NCBI GenBank assembly: GCA_001464055.1
Contig: LNET01000072.1
Location: forward strand, 56,196-120,195
Origin: Burkholderiales bacterium Ga0077543
Lineage (GTDB): Bacteria; Pseudomonadota; Gammaproteobacteria; Burkholderiales; Burkholderiaceae_C
Reading direction: 5' to 3'
Length of the DNA: 64,000 nucleotides
Shown: piece after piece, positions 50,464 to 61,090 of the stretch
Layout of the letters: the number at the start of each line of letters is the position of its first letter
Numbering within the stretch: position 1 is the stretch's first letter
Made by a program: the position numbers and the translations under genes
Notes under the pieces: model-generated
What the model was told of the DNA's origin: nothing
Seen by the model: the letters and a program-made list of their open reading frames with translations, nothing else
The model's database searches: none

Positions 50464-52085
50464 GCCCGCGGCCCGGTTTCGGTACGCAGCCGCGCCAGCA
50501 GGCCGGCGGTGGAAGCGTCCAGGCCGCTGGCGTCACCGCTGGCAAAACGCGGCAGCAGCTGGCTGCACAGCGCCTTGCCCAGTTCCACGCCCCACTGGTC
50601 GAAGCTGTTGATGCCCCAGACCGAGCCGCTGGTGAACACACGGTGTTCGTACATCGCGATCAGCGCGCCCAGGCTGTGCGGGGTCAGCGCTTGCAGCAGC
50701 AGCGTTGTGCTGGGCCGGTTGCCCGGGAAGCTGCGGTGGCTGGCCAGCACCGCCGGGGCCATGCCGGCGGCGGCGGTGGGAGCCTGCTCTGCTTCGGCTT
50801 CGGCGGCGGTCTTGCCCATCATCAGCGCCTGGCTTTGTGCCAGGCAGTTGGCCAGCAGCTTGGTGTGCAGGTCGGTGTGCGGGTGGCTGGGGGTCTTCAC
50901 CGCGATGAACTCCACCGGCACCACCTCGGTGCCCTGGTGCAGCATCTGGAAGTAGGCGTGCTGGCCGTTGGTGCCGGGTTCGCCCCAGACCACCGGGCTG
51001 GTGCCCAGGGGCAGGGGCCGGCCCTGCAGGTCCACGCGCTTGCCGTTGCTTTCCATTTCCAATTGCTGCAGGTAGGCCGGCAGCCGCGCCAGGCCCTGGT
51101 GATAGGGCGCGACGCTGCGGCTGGCAAAGCCGTGGAAGTTGCGGTACCAGACGTCCAGCAGGCCCAGCAGCACCGGCAGGTTGTGCGCCAGCGGGGCTTC
51201 GGCGAAATGCCGGTCCATGGCGTGGGCGCCGGCCAGCAGCGCGCGGAAGTTGTCGGCGCCCACGGCGATGGCAATCGGCAGGCCGATCGCGCTCCACAGC
51301 GAATAGCGCCCGCCCACCCAGTCCCAGAAACCGAAGGTGGTGCTGATGCCGAACTGCGCCGCGGCGGCCACGTTCGTGGTGGTGGCGGCGAAGTGGCGGG
51401 CGATGTCCGTTCCACCCTGTTCGATGAACCAGGCGCGCGCCACGGCCGCGTTGGCCATGGTTTCCTGGGTCGTGAAGGTCTTGCTGGCCACGATGAACAG
51501 CGTGCGCCGGGCGTCCAGCCCGCGCAGCACCGGCGTGATGTCGTGGCCGTCGACGTTGCTCACGAAGTGCAGCCGCTTGCCGCGCCGGGAAAAGGCGTCG
51601 AGTGCCGGCACCACCATCTGCGCGCCCAGGTCGCTGCCGCCGATGCCGATGTTGACGATGTCGGTGATGTGCTCGTCGGCACGCACGCGTTCGGCATAGG
51701 CCAGCATCGCGGCCAGCACGCCCTGCACTTCGGCATTGAACGGGGTGGCCGCGCCGGTTGGGGCGCGCAGTGCGGTGTGCAGCACGGCGCGGCCTTCGGT
51801 GGTGTTGACGGCCTCGCCGCGCAGCATGGCGTCGCGGTGGTTCTCCAGGCCGCACTCGCGCGCCAGGTCCAGCAGGAACTGCAGGGTGGCGGTGTCGATC
51901 AGGTTCTTCGACAGGTCGGCGAAGACCTCGGGGGCCTGCACGCCGAAGGTCTGGAAGCGGGCCGGATCTCGCGCGAAGGCCTCGCGCAGGTCCAGGCTGC
52001 GGCCATGGGCCTGCCAGTGGCCCTGCAGCGCGGCCCAGGCGGCCGTGGCGTCGCAGCGGGGGCGGGCGCTCAAGGGGCCGGTCAT
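50460..52085 (-). CDS. pgi: Glucose-6-phosphate isomerase
   Basis: 541 residues, normal for bacterial Pgi. It interconverts glucose-6-P and fructose-6-P. The conserved parts are [28 protein letters not shown] with [12 protein letters not shown] (phosphate binding), signature 1 [44 protein letters not shown] with the catalytic Glu region, and signature 2 around [13 protein letters not shown] overlaps link it to tal upstream and the HAD gene downstream. Confidence 0.97.
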   Translation of the reverse strand: MTGPLSARPRCDATAAWAALQGHWQAHGRSLDLREAFARDPARFQTFGVQAPEVFADLSKNLIDTATLQFLLDLARECGLENHRDAMLRGEAVNTTEGRAVLHTALRAPTGAATPFNAEVQGVLAAMLAYAERVRADEHITDIVNIGIGGSDLGAQMVVPALDAFSRRGKRLHFVSNVDGHDITPVLRGLDARRTLFIVASKTFTTQETMANAAVARAWFIEQGGTDIARHFAATTTNVAAAAQFGISTTFGFWDWVGGRYSLWSAIGLPIAIAVGADNFRALLAGAHAMDRHFAEAPLAHNLPVLLGLLDVWYRNFHGFASRSVAPYHQGLARLPAYLQQLEMESNGKRVDLQGRPLPLGTSPVVWGEPGTNGQHAYFQMLHQGTEVVPVEFIAVKTPSHPHTDLHTKLLANCLAQSQALMMGKTAAEAEAEQAPTAAAGMAPAVLASHRSFPGNRPSTTLLLQALTPHSLGALIAMYEHRVFTSGSVWGINSFDQWGVELGKALCSQLLPRFASGDASGLDASTAGLLARLRTETGPRA

Positions 52086-53035
52086 GCCTGCAGGGCCCCG
52101 ATCAGCTGGTCCAGCTTGCCGGCGTCCACGGCAAAGGCGCGGATGCCTTCGGCCAGCTTCTCGGTGGCCATGGCGTCTTCGTTCAGCGCCCAGCGGAAGC
52201 CGGCCTCGTCGAAGTGCAGGGCCGGCAGGTCCAGGCCGCGGGCTGCGGCGGCGTCCAGCGCCGGCGCCACGGGCGCGTTGCTGGCCTGCAGCTGGGCCAG
52301 CAGTTCAGGGCTGATGGTCAGCAGGTCGCAGCCGGCCAGGGCCAGCACCTGGCCGACGTTGCGGAAGCTCGCGCCCATCACCTGCGTGGCGATGCCGTGG
52401 CGCTTGTAGTGGTTGAAGATCGCGCGCACGCTCTGCACGCCGGGGTCGTTGGCGCCGGCGCGGGCGGCTTCGTCCCACTGCGCGCCCTGCTGCTTCTTGT
52501 GCCAGTCGTAGATGCGGCCGACGAAGGGCGAGATCAGGCGCACGCCGGCGTCGCCGCAGGCCACGGCCTGGCAGAAGGCGAACAGCAGGGTCAGGTTGCA
52601 GCGGATGCCCTCGCGTTCCAGCACCGCGGCCGCGCGTATGCCTTCCCAGGTGGCGGCAATCTTGATCAGCACCCGGTCGGGCCCGATGCCGGCATCGCGG
52701 TACAGCGCCATCAGGCCGCGGGCACGCTGCAGGGTGGCTTCGGTGTCGAAGGACAGCCGGGCGTCGACCTCGGTGCTGACGCGGCCGGGCACGACCTTCA
52801 GGATCTCCAGCCCGAAACGAACCAGCACCTGGTCGACGAGGGCCGGCAGCGGCTGGCCGGCATGGCGGGCCACGGTCTCGGCCAGCAGCGGCGCGTAGTC
52901 GGGCTGCTGCACGGCCTTCAGGATGAGGCTGGGGTTGGTGGTGGCGTCCTGCGGCGCGAACTGCGCCAGCTGGCGGAAGTTGCCGGTGTCGGCGACGACG
53001 GTGGTGTGCTGCTTGAGCTGTTCGAGCTGGTTCAT
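52082..53035 (-). CDS. tal: Transaldolase
   Basis: 317-residue TalB-type enzyme of the non-oxidative pentose phosphate pathway. Motifs are [16 protein letters not shown] near the N-terminus and [15 protein letters not shown], whose lysine forms the Schiff base. [11 protein letters not shown] is the substrate phosphate region. The ATG at 53035 ([14 protein letters not shown]) matches the family; the frame is open upstream to 53347 but only antisense to another gene. It is first of the tal-pgi-HAD operon and shares a short divergent region with the Ala/Pro-rich gene. Confidence 0.97.
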   Translation of the reverse strand: MNQLEQLKQHTTVVADTGNFRQLAQFAPQDATTNPSLILKAVQQPDYAPLLAETVARHAGQPLPALVDQVLVRFGLEILKVVPGRVSTEVDARLSFDTEATLQRARGLMALYRDAGIGPDRVLIKIAATWEGIRAAAVLEREGIRCNLTLLFAFCQAVACGDAGVRLISPFVGRIYDWHKKQQGAQWDEAARAGANDPGVQSVRAIFNHYKRHGIATQVMGASFRNVGQVLALAGCDLLTISPELLAQLQASNAPVAPALDAAAARGLDLPALHFDEAGFRWALNEDAMATEKLAEGIRAFAVDAGKLDQLIGALQA

Positions 53036-53182
53036 GGCGGTGCAAGGTGAAGGGGGCCTGGCGCGGATTAGAACCGAGTCGGTGCGATGCCCTGGCCGGG
53101 CATGACGCGAAAAGCACGCCGCCAGGGTGTCAGCTGCAGCGATCGCTTCCGGGCCTGGCGTTGCACAGTGGCGCTGCGCGCC

Positions 53183-54475
53183 ATGACCGCCCTTGCCTTG
53201 CCCCTGCCGATGTCCTTGTCGATGGCCTGGCCCACCGACACGGTGGACCCGAGCGCGCGTGTGCCCCATCCCCCCAGCGACGCCGAGCGCGCGCGCCGCC
53301 GCCCCACGCCGATGTGGCAGGCCGTGCTGCTGGCCGCCTTGCTCCATCTGTGGCTGGCCGTGCTGCTGGGCAGCGTGCCACCGGGCAGTGCCCTGCCGGG
53401 GCAGGGGGTCTGGGGCGCGATCAACCTGCGGCTGCAGGCCCCCGGCGACGGCCCCGCGGTGCGTGACGCCGCACCGCAGCCGCCGCTGCCGGCCGCCGGT
53501 CCGCCGGGCGACGCGCCTGCCACCCGCTGGGGTGGCGCGGTGCGGGCGCAGGCCCCCGCGCCCGCGGCCGAACCGGGTGCGGCGCAGTTGGGCGACTGGG
53601 CGCCAGTGCCGGCCTGGTCTGCCCGTTCAGCCGAACTGCCCGCCACGGCGCAGGTGGCTGACCCGGGCTCGACACTGAACGACCTGCCTGGCCTGCCGGC
53701 CCTGGGCGACCGGCCCGAGCCGCCGCGGCTGCAGGCGCCGCCTGCCGTGCCTTCGATTTCTGCGCCGGCCCTGGCCAGCATGCCGGCCGCGCCTGCTGCC
53801 CGTCTGGCCGAGCTGCAGTCCTTGCCCGCGCCGGCGCTGCTGGAAGCGCCGCTGGTCCGCCTGGCGGGCCAGCCCGTGGCCTTGCCAGCGCCCGGCCTGG
53901 CTCCCTTGGCGCGTACCGCGCCTGCCAGCCTGGCGGATGTGCCCCTGGCCGTGCCGGCACTGCCCGCCCTGCAGCCGGTGGCACCTGCCGAGAGCTCGGC
54001 GCCTGATGTGGGCTCCACTCCGGCCCCGGCCCCGGCCTCGGCCCCCGAACCCACCCCGGCCGCAGCCGCGGCGAGCCCGGCAAGTCCGCCTGCCCCTGCC
54101 AACGCATCCGCGCCCGCGTTCCCGTCCCCGGCGCCCAGCCCGGCGTCACGGCCGCTCCACACCGCCGCGCCCGGCCTGCCCGACGCCGGCACCCGCACTG
54201 GCGCCGACATCGCCACCGCGCCTTCGGCTCCGGCCAGCGCGCCACGGCTGAACCTGCAGCTGCCGCGCTCACGGGGCGGCGAGCTGTCCCGCCTGGGCAG
54301 TGCGGGCGTGCTGGCGCTGATGCCGCGGCCGCCCGAGCTGAAGTCCAGGCTCGAGCGCGAGGTCGAGAAGTCGGGCCAGGCCGACTGCCGCACCGCCCAT
54401 GCCCGGATGGGTCTGCTGGCGGTGGTGCCGCTGGTGGCCGATGCGCTGAAGGACGAAGGCGGCTGCCGCTGGTGA
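53183..54475 (+). CDS. Ala/Pro-rich TonB-like membrane-anchored protein
   Basis: 430 residues from the ATG at 53183; starts at 53087, 53210 or 53222 are also possible. A cytoplasmic lead is followed by one membrane helix ([20 protein letters not shown]), then about 300 residues that are mostly Ala and Pro. It ends in a small conserved-looking domain ([25 protein letters not shown], then LKDEGGCRW) with two cysteines. The layout resembles TonB/TolA-like periplasm-spanning proteins, but the C-terminus is not a typical TonB domain. No ExbB/ExbD genes are nearby. Function unknown. Confidence 0.7.
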   Translation: MTALALPLPMSLSMAWPTDTVDPSARVPHPPSDAERARRRPTPMWQAVLLAALLHLWLAVLLGSVPPGSALPGQGVWGAINLRLQAPGDGPAVRDAAPQPPLPAAGPPGDAPATRWGGAVRAQAPAPAAEPGAAQLGDWAPVPAWSARSAELPATAQVADPGSTLNDLPGLPALGDRPEPPRLQAPPAVPSISAPALASMPAAPAARLAELQSLPAPALLEAPLVRLAGQPVALPAPGLAPLARTAPASLADVPLAVPALPALQPVAPAESSAPDVGSTPAPAPASAPEPTPAAAAASPASPPAPANASAPAFPSPAPSPASRPLHTAAPGLPDAGTRTGADIATAPSAPASAPRLNLQLPRSRGGELSRLGSAGVLALMPRPPELKSRLEREVEKSGQADCRTAHARMGLLAVVPLVADALKDEGGCRW

Positions 54476-54805
54476 GGGCGCCGGCCGCGAACGGCTCGGC
54501 CGGCTGACGCGCTTGCGCCATGCGGTGAAGGCTGCAAGCGCGACGCCGTTTCCTGTTCATTGGGCCGCCCGATTCCGGGTTTACGAGCAAGCGCCGGGGG
54601 TGTGGCTCAGCGAACAATGGCGGACTTTGAAAGCGCTTTCATTCATGATCTGCAGGACAGGCCACGATGGACGGCTCTGCGCCCAGGGCGGCGTCCTGGG
54701 GTCGACCGAGCCCAGCCCGGCCGATGCGTCCCCCGTCGTTCGCTGCGTGCGCGGGGTTTCTACGCCATCCAGGGGCTTCCTGCGGCCTTGCGGGCCGGCG
54801 GCGGC
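54476..54805. other. 330-bp regulatory region upstream of the sugar ABC/GH1 operon
   Basis: No gene is supported here, although a frame stays open. The region holds the LacI-type operator at 54628-54641. A promoter was not identified with confidence. Confidence 0.6.
54628..54641 (+). promoter_or_regulatory. LacI/GalR-type operator
   Basis: TGAAAGCGCTTTCA is a perfect 14-bp palindrome with the central CG typical of LacI/GalR-family operators. It lies about 165 bases upstream of the binding-protein start, a natural place for sugar-responsive repression of the operon. No LacI-family gene occurs in this window, so the regulator is encoded elsewhere. Confidence 0.7.
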
Positions 54806-56074
54806 GTGAGACCTTCGCGCCGCGGCGTGCTGGCGGCCGGGCTGGGGTCGGCCTGGGCCTGGCCTGCCGCCGCACCCGCGCAGCAAGCGCGGCAGCTGCT
54901 GGTGGCGGCTTTCCCGCTGGTCGACGAGATCATCCGCGACGCCTTGCCGCGCTTTCGGCAATTGCATCCGGGCGTCGAAGTGAAGGTCGTCAGCCGCCAG
55001 TACGTCGACCACCACACTGCCATGACCACGGCGCTGTCGACCTCGGTCTACCTGCCCGACGTGATGGCGCTGGAAAGCAGCTATGTCGGCCGCTTCTCGC
55101 AAGGCGGCGGCCTGGAAGACCTATTGCCCCAGCCCTTCGGCGTGGACCGCTACCGCGAACGCTTCGTGCGCTACGCCTATGACCAGGCCTTCAACCGCCG
55201 GCGCGGCGCGGTGGTGGCCGTGCCCACCGACATCGGCCCCGGAACCCTGCTCTACCGGCGCGACCTGCTGGCCCGGGCCGGCATCGACGTCAGCGCGCTG
55301 CAGCCGTCCTGGGAGGCCTATGTGCAGGCCGGCCTGCGCATCAAGGCCGCGACGGGGGCCTACCTGATCTCGAATGCGCAGGTCGTGAAGGACATCCTCA
55401 TCCGTAGCGGGCTCGAGCCCGGCCAGGGCCTGTTCTTCGACCAGGAGTCGCGTGTGCTGGTCAGGTCCAGGCGGTTTGTGCGCGCTTTCGAACTCGCGCG
55501 CGAGTTGCGCCGCAACAAGCTCGACGCCCGCGTCACCGCCTGGTCGAACGAGTGGGCCGAAGGCTTCAAGCGCGGCACGCTGGCGACCGAACTGACCGGC
55601 GCCTGGATGGTGGGCCAGCTCGCCAACTGGGTGGCACCCGACACGAAGGGCCTGTGGCGCGCGGCACAGCTGCCCGAATCCACCTTCGTGAGCTATGGCG
55701 GAACCTTCTACGCCATACCGCGCCGCGCCGCGGCCGACAACAAGCCGCTGGCCTGGGACCTGATCCGCCTGCTGACCCTGGACCGTGCCCAGCAGTTCGC
55801 CGCCTTCAAGTCCCAGGACGCCTTCCCGGCGCTGCTGGACGCCCACGAAGACCCGTTCTTCGCCGAACCCCTGCCTTTCCTGGGGGGTCAGCCGGCACGG
55901 CTGTTGTGGCGCGACGCAGCACGCCGCATCACCGCCACCCAGGTGCACAAGCAGAACAACTTCGCCGACGAAGTGGTGGGCACCGAACTCGACAACGTGC
56001 TCGACCGCGGCAAGGACATCGCCACCGCGCTGGGCGACGCCGAGCGCCTGCTCGCGCGCCGCGCCTTGCGCTGA
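54806..56074 (+). CDS. Sugar ABC transporter substrate-binding protein (Tat-type signal)
   Basis: 422-residue family-1 (MalE-like) extracellular sugar-binding protein. From the GTG at 54806 it begins VRPSRRGVLAAGLGSAWAWPAAAPAQQ, with an SRRGVL motif that resembles a twin-arginine signal. The mature part includes FPLVDEIIRDALPRFRQLHPG, LPDVMALESSYVGRF, VAVPTDIGPGTLLYRRDLL and TELTGAWMVGQL, typical of the family. An upstream start at 54560 would bury the signal and cross the operator, so it is rejected. First gene of the operon; ligand probably a beta-glucoside or trehalose-like disaccharide, given the GH1 gene. Confidence 0.9.
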   Translation: MRPSRRGVLAAGLGSAWAWPAAAPAQQARQLLVAAFPLVDEIIRDALPRFRQLHPGVEVKVVSRQYVDHHTAMTTALSTSVYLPDVMALESSYVGRFSQGGGLEDLLPQPFGVDRYRERFVRYAYDQAFNRRRGAVVAVPTDIGPGTLLYRRDLLARAGIDVSALQPSWEAYVQAGLRIKAATGAYLISNAQVVKDILIRSGLEPGQGLFFDQESRVLVRSRRFVRAFELARELRRNKLDARVTAWSNEWAEGFKRGTLATELTGAWMVGQLANWVAPDTKGLWRAAQLPESTFVSYGGTFYAIPRRAAADNKPLAWDLIRLLTLDRAQQFAAFKSQDAFPALLDAHEDPFFAEPLPFLGGQPARLLWRDAARRITATQVHKQNNFADEVVGTELDNVLDRGKDIATALGDAERLLARRALR

Positions 56075-56088
56075 AGGGCCCAGCCACC

Positions 56089-56997
56089 ATGCGCTGGCCG
56101 AAATCCCTTCGCTTGTCGCCCCGCTGGGCGCCCTACGTGCTGATCAGCCCCTTCCTGCTGCTGTTTGCGGTGTTCGGCGTGTTTCCGCTGCTGTTCTCCC
56201 TGTGGCTGGCCTTTCACAGCTGGGAACCCACCAGTGGCATGGCCACGATGGAATTTGTCGGCCTGGGCAACTTCACCTTTGCGCTGGGCGACGACTGGTT
56301 CTGGAAGTCGCTGAAGAACACCGCCTGGCTGGCGCTGGCCTCGGGCGTGCCGCAGCACCTGGTGGCCATCCCCCTGGCGGTGTTCATCCACAGCTCGTTC
56401 AAGCGCTCGCGCGACGCCGTCATCGGCGCCTATTTCCTGCCCTACATCACCTCGACGGTGGCGATCGCCATCATGTTCAGCAGCCTGTTCTCGAAAGACT
56501 TCGGGCTGATCAACGCCGCGTTCTCGGGCTGGTGGGGCGGCGAGAACATCGACTGGCTGGGCCAGCCCGAAGCCATCAAGCCGGCGATAGCCTTCATCGT
56601 GTTCTGGCGCTACCTGGGCTTCAACGTCGTGCTGTACCTGGCGGCCCTGCAGACCATCCCGAAAGACCTGTACGAGGCCGCGACGATGGACGGTGCCAGC
56701 CGCTGGCAGCAGTTCTGGTGCATCACGCTGCCCAGCCTGAAACCGATGATCTTCTTCGGCGTCACGCTCAGCGTCATCGGCGGGCTGCAGCTGTTCGAGG
56801 AACCCTTCATCCTCACGGGCGGCAAAGGCGGCCCGGACCAGGCGGCGATGACTTCGGCCGTGTACCTGTACCGCATGGCCTTCGACTTCAATGACTTCGG
56901 CGGCGCCAGCGCCATGTCCTGGCTGCTGTTCATCGTCGTGGCGCTGCTCACCTGGCTGACGAACCGGGCCTTCAGGCCGCGCGGGGGTTCGGCATGA
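56089..56997 (+). CDS. Sugar ABC transporter permease (MalF-like)
   Basis: 302-residue inner-membrane permease with six helices. The EAA loop is YEAATMDGASRWQQFWCITLPSLKP, which docks on the ATPase. The N-terminus (APYVLISPFLLLFAVFGVFPLLFSLWLAF) is typical of the MalF/UgpA class. ATG at 56089; upstream open sequence is another frame of the binding-protein gene. It overlaps the second permease by 4 bp. Confidence 0.95.
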   Translation: MRWPKSLRLSPRWAPYVLISPFLLLFAVFGVFPLLFSLWLAFHSWEPTSGMATMEFVGLGNFTFALGDDWFWKSLKNTAWLALASGVPQHLVAIPLAVFIHSSFKRSRDAVIGAYFLPYITSTVAIAIMFSSLFSKDFGLINAAFSGWWGGENIDWLGQPEAIKPAIAFIVFWRYLGFNVVLYLAALQTIPKDLYEAATMDGASRWQQFWCITLPSLKPMIFFGVTLSVIGGLQLFEEPFILTGGKGGPDQAAMTSAVYLYRMAFDFNDFGGASAMSWLLFIVVALLTWLTNRAFRPRGGSA

Positions 56998-57839
56998 ACG
57001 GGCACCCGAAGCGGCCCGCCAGCCGCCCGATCGCTCCCTGGGCGGCCTATGCCCTGGTCGGCGTCGGCGGGCTGACGATGCTGATGCCGTTCTATTTCAT
57101 GTTCGTGTTCGCCACGCAGTCGCGCACGGAAATCTTCAGCCTGCCGCCGCCGCTGTGGTTCGGCGACGACCTGCTGGTGAACCTGAAGGTGCTGACCGAG
57201 CGCCTGCCCTTCTGGCGCAACCTGGGCTGGAGCCTGTACGTGGCGCTGGCCAGCACGGCCTTGACGCTGCTGTTCTGTTCGATGGCCGGCTACGCCTTCG
57301 CGCTGATGGAGTTCCGCTTCAAACAGCCGCTGTTCGTGCTGGTGATGGCCACCATGCTGCTGCCCAGCTTCATGAACATGATCCCCACCTTCATGATCAT
57401 GGACGTGCTGGGCTGGATCGACCAGCACCGCGCGCTCTACATTCCCGGCGCGGCCAGCGCCTTCGGCATCTTCCTGATGCGCCAGTTCGCCAGCAGCGCG
57501 GTACCGCGCGAACTCATCGAGGCCGCGCGCATGGACGGCTGCGGCGAGTTCGGCATCTACTGGCGCATCGTGCTGCCGCTGCTGCGGCCGGCGATGGGTA
57601 CGCTGGGGCTGATCACCTTCATCGCCAGCTGGAACAACTTCATCGGCCCGCTGATCGTGATGCGCAGCGCCGAGAACTACACCCTGCCGCTGGCGCTGCG
57701 CAGCCTGCAGAGCCCCGTCAACACCGAATGGGGCGCGCTGATGCTGGGCTCGGCCATTGCCACCATTCCGTTGCTCATCCTGTTTGCCATTTCCTCGCGC
57801 CAGCTCATCGCCGGCCTGACCACGGGCGCCGTCAAGTAG
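56994..57839 (+). CDS. Sugar ABC transporter permease (MalG-like)
   Basis: 281-residue inner-membrane permease with six helices and the EAA loop IEAARMDGCGEFGIYWRIVLPLLRP. It opens with APWAAYALVGVGGLTMLMPFYFMF and ends LTTGAVK, the usual MalG-like C-terminus that contacts the ATPase. The ATG overlaps the first permease stop (ATGA), consistent with a fixed heterodimer stoichiometry. Confidence 0.95.
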   Translation: MNGHPKRPASRPIAPWAAYALVGVGGLTMLMPFYFMFVFATQSRTEIFSLPPPLWFGDDLLVNLKVLTERLPFWRNLGWSLYVALASTALTLLFCSMAGYAFALMEFRFKQPLFVLVMATMLLPSFMNMIPTFMIMDVLGWIDQHRALYIPGAASAFGIFLMRQFASSAVPRELIEAARMDGCGEFGIYWRIVLPLLRPAMGTLGLITFIASWNNFIGPLIVMRSAENYTLPLALRSLQSPVNTEWGALMLGSAIATIPLLILFAISSRQLIAGLTTGAVK

Positions 57840-57862
57840 CGCCGCACCAGATTCGAATCCCC

Positions 57863-59287
57863 ATGCCACCCCATCCGCATCCTGATCTGCAAGCGCAGCT
57901 GCATCTGCGCTTTCCCCCCGGTTTCACCTGGGGCGTGGCCACCAGCGCCTTCCAGATCGAGGGCGCCGCGTTCGAGAACGGCAAGGGCGAGTCCATCTGG
58001 GACCGCTTCTGCCGCCAGCCGGGCGCCATTGCCGACGGCAGCAACGGCGACGTCGCCTGCGACCATGTCCACCGGCTGGGCAGCGACCTGGACCTGATTG
58101 CCGGTCTGGGCGTGGGCGCCTACCGTTTCTCCATCAGCTGGCCACGGGTGCAGCCGCTGGGCCGCGGTGTCTGGAACGAACCCGGCCTGGCCTTCTACGA
58201 CCGCCTGGTCGACGGCCTGCTGGCGCGCGGCCTGAAACCGCATCTGACGCTGAACCACTGGGACCTGCCGCAGGCGCTGCAGGACCTGGGTGGCTGGGCT
58301 GCGCGCGAAACCGTGCACCGCTTCGTGGACTACGCACTGGGTGTGCAGCGCCGCCTGGGCGACCGCCTGGCGACGCTGACCACGCACAACGAACCCTGGG
58401 TGATTGCCGTGCTGGGCCACGAGCAGGGCGTGTTCGCGCCCGGCCTGAAGAGCCGTCGTACCGCCACCCAGGTGGCCCACCACCTGCTGCTGAGCCACGG
58501 CCTGGCGCTGCAGGCGCTGCGTGCCGAAGGTGCCAAGGAGCCGCTGGGCATCGTGCTGAACCTGGCGCACATGATGCCGGCCAGCGACACGGCGGCCGAC
58601 ATCGAGGCCTCGCGCCTGGCCGACCTGGGCGGGCGCTGCTGGTACACCGACCCCTTGTTCAAGGGCCACTACCCGCAGGACATGCTGGACCAGCTGGGAG
58701 CCGACGCGCCGCAGGTGCAGCCTGGCGACATGGCCACGATTGCCCAGCCGCTGGACTTCCTGGGCATCAACTACTACACACGGGTCGTGTCCAGTGCCGA
58801 CGGCAGCTTCGACAGCAAGACGTCGGGCCTGCCGCTGACCGACATGGACTGGGAGATCTACCCCCGCGGCCTGACCGAGTTGCTGCTGACGCTGCACCGC
58901 GACGTCAAGCTTCCGCCCACCTTCATCACCGAAAACGGTGGCGCCTTCAAGGACCCGGTGATCGACGGCCAGGTGCACGACGTCGACCGCACGGCCTATC
59001 TGCAGGACCACATCGCCGCCGTCGCCGACGCGATGGACCAGGGTGTGCCCATGGCCGGCTACATGGTCTGGAGCCTGATGGACAATTTCGAGTGGAGCAG
59101 CGGCTACGCCAAGCGCTTCGGCATCGTGCACGTGGACTACGCCAGCCAGCAGCGCACGCTGAAGGACAGCGCGCTGTGGTACCGCGGCCTGCTGCAGCGC
59201 TGGCGCGCCGAAGTGGCGGGCGAGGCCACGGAAACGACAGCGGCATCGGCATCGCCGCTTGCCGCATCCCCCGCAGCCGGAGACTGA
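57863..59287 (+). CDS. GH1 family beta-glucosidase
   Basis: 474-residue cytosolic glycoside hydrolase with no signal peptide. It has [18 protein letters not shown] at the N-terminus, [15 protein letters not shown], the acid/base glutamate in LTTHNEPWV and the nucleophile glutamate in [10 protein letters not shown]. The C-terminal [25 protein letters not shown] completes the aglycone/glycone sites. It sits inside the ABC operon, so imported beta-glucosides would be hydrolysed to glucose in the cytosol and enter the Pgi pathway. The last 25 residues are a Thr/Ala/Ser tail. Confidence 0.96.
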   Translation: MPPHPHPDLQAQLHLRFPPGFTWGVATSAFQIEGAAFENGKGESIWDRFCRQPGAIADGSNGDVACDHVHRLGSDLDLIAGLGVGAYRFSISWPRVQPLGRGVWNEPGLAFYDRLVDGLLARGLKPHLTLNHWDLPQALQDLGGWAARETVHRFVDYALGVQRRLGDRLATLTTHNEPWVIAVLGHEQGVFAPGLKSRRTATQVAHHLLLSHGLALQALRAEGAKEPLGIVLNLAHMMPASDTAADIEASRLADLGGRCWYTDPLFKGHYPQDMLDQLGADAPQVQPGDMATIAQPLDFLGINYYTRVVSSADGSFDSKTSGLPLTDMDWEIYPRGLTELLLTLHRDVKLPPTFITENGGAFKDPVIDGQVHDVDRTAYLQDHIAAVADAMDQGVPMAGYMVWSLMDNFEWSSGYAKRFGIVHVDYASQQRTLKDSALWYRGLLQRWRAEVAGEATETTAASASPLAASPAAGD

Positions 59288-59289
59288 GC

Positions 59290-60348
<1,059 letters not shown>

Positions 60349-60358
60349 CAGTCGCCTT

Positions 60359-61087
60359 TCAGGCCCCGCGCCGCTTCAGCGCCTTCAGCGCTTCGCGCAC
60401 CGTCAGCGGTGCCAGCTGCGCTGCGTACTCGGCGCAAAAGGCCCGCACTTCCTCGGGTGCGTCGTACGAGCGTTCGCGCAGCGCCCAGCCGATGCCCTTG
60501 CGCAGGAAGAACTCGCCGGGCCAGGGGTTGGCGGCGCTGGCGGGCCCGATCGACGGCAGGATGCAGTCGTACAGCAGGGCGGCGTCGAACTCCCGCTTCA
60601 GTCCACGCTGGCACAGGATGGCGGCGCGGCGCAGCCACAGGTCCGCACCCCGGGCCCACTGGCGCAGCACGGGCTTCATCTCGTTCGGGTGGCGGGCCAG
60701 CAGCGGGCCGATGGCCTCGGCCGACAACTCGTCGCAATGGTCCCACCAGGCCCCCGTGACGATCATGTGTTCGAACACTGGCAGCAACGGCAAGGCCAGC
60801 AGGGGGCGGTGCGGCCGCTGCCGGGCCAGTTCGCTGGCGGCGTAGCGTTCCTCGCGGAAACGGGCTTCGTCCCACAGCGCGCGCATGGTGTCGGCCAGGC
60901 TGAGGCTGTCGCCCAGCGGGTGGTGCCGCACCACGGCAGCGGTGATCTGCCGGCGCAGTGGCGCCGCAATGCCGTGGAAGGGCAGGGCCGACTTCATGTA
61001 GGCCTGCATCGGCCCGGCGCGCGCGGCATCGGCCTGCGCCTGCAAGCCCGCCCGCAGCGTGTCGATCAGCAGCCGGTGCGCGGCCAT
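60359..61087 (-). CDS. DNA alkylation repair protein (AlkD-like)
   Basis: 242-residue HEAT-repeat protein of the AlkC/AlkD-type fold. Typical stretches are MKSALPFHGIAAPLRRQITAAV, EERYAASELARQRP, WWDHCDELSAEAIGPLLARHP, WLRRAAILCQRGLKREFD and FFLRKGIGWALRERSYDAPEEVRAFCAEY. The last holds the conserved WALR and an acidic residue expected near the scissile base. It probably removes N3/N7 alkyl adducts. It lies 3 bases after the stop of the glycerate-kinase gene on the same strand; cotranscription is possible but the functions are unrelated. Confidence 0.88.
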   Translation of the reverse strand: MAAHRLLIDTLRAGLQAQADAARAGPMQAYMKSALPFHGIAAPLRRQITAAVVRHHPLGDSLSLADTMRALWDEARFREERYAASELARQRPHRPLLALPLLPVFEHMIVTGAWWDHCDELSAEAIGPLLARHPNEMKPVLRQWARGADLWLRRAAILCQRGLKREFDAALLYDCILPSIGPASAANPWPGEFFLRKGIGWALRERSYDAPEEVRAFCAEYAAQLAPLTVREALKALKRRGA

Positions 61088-61090
61088 CGG

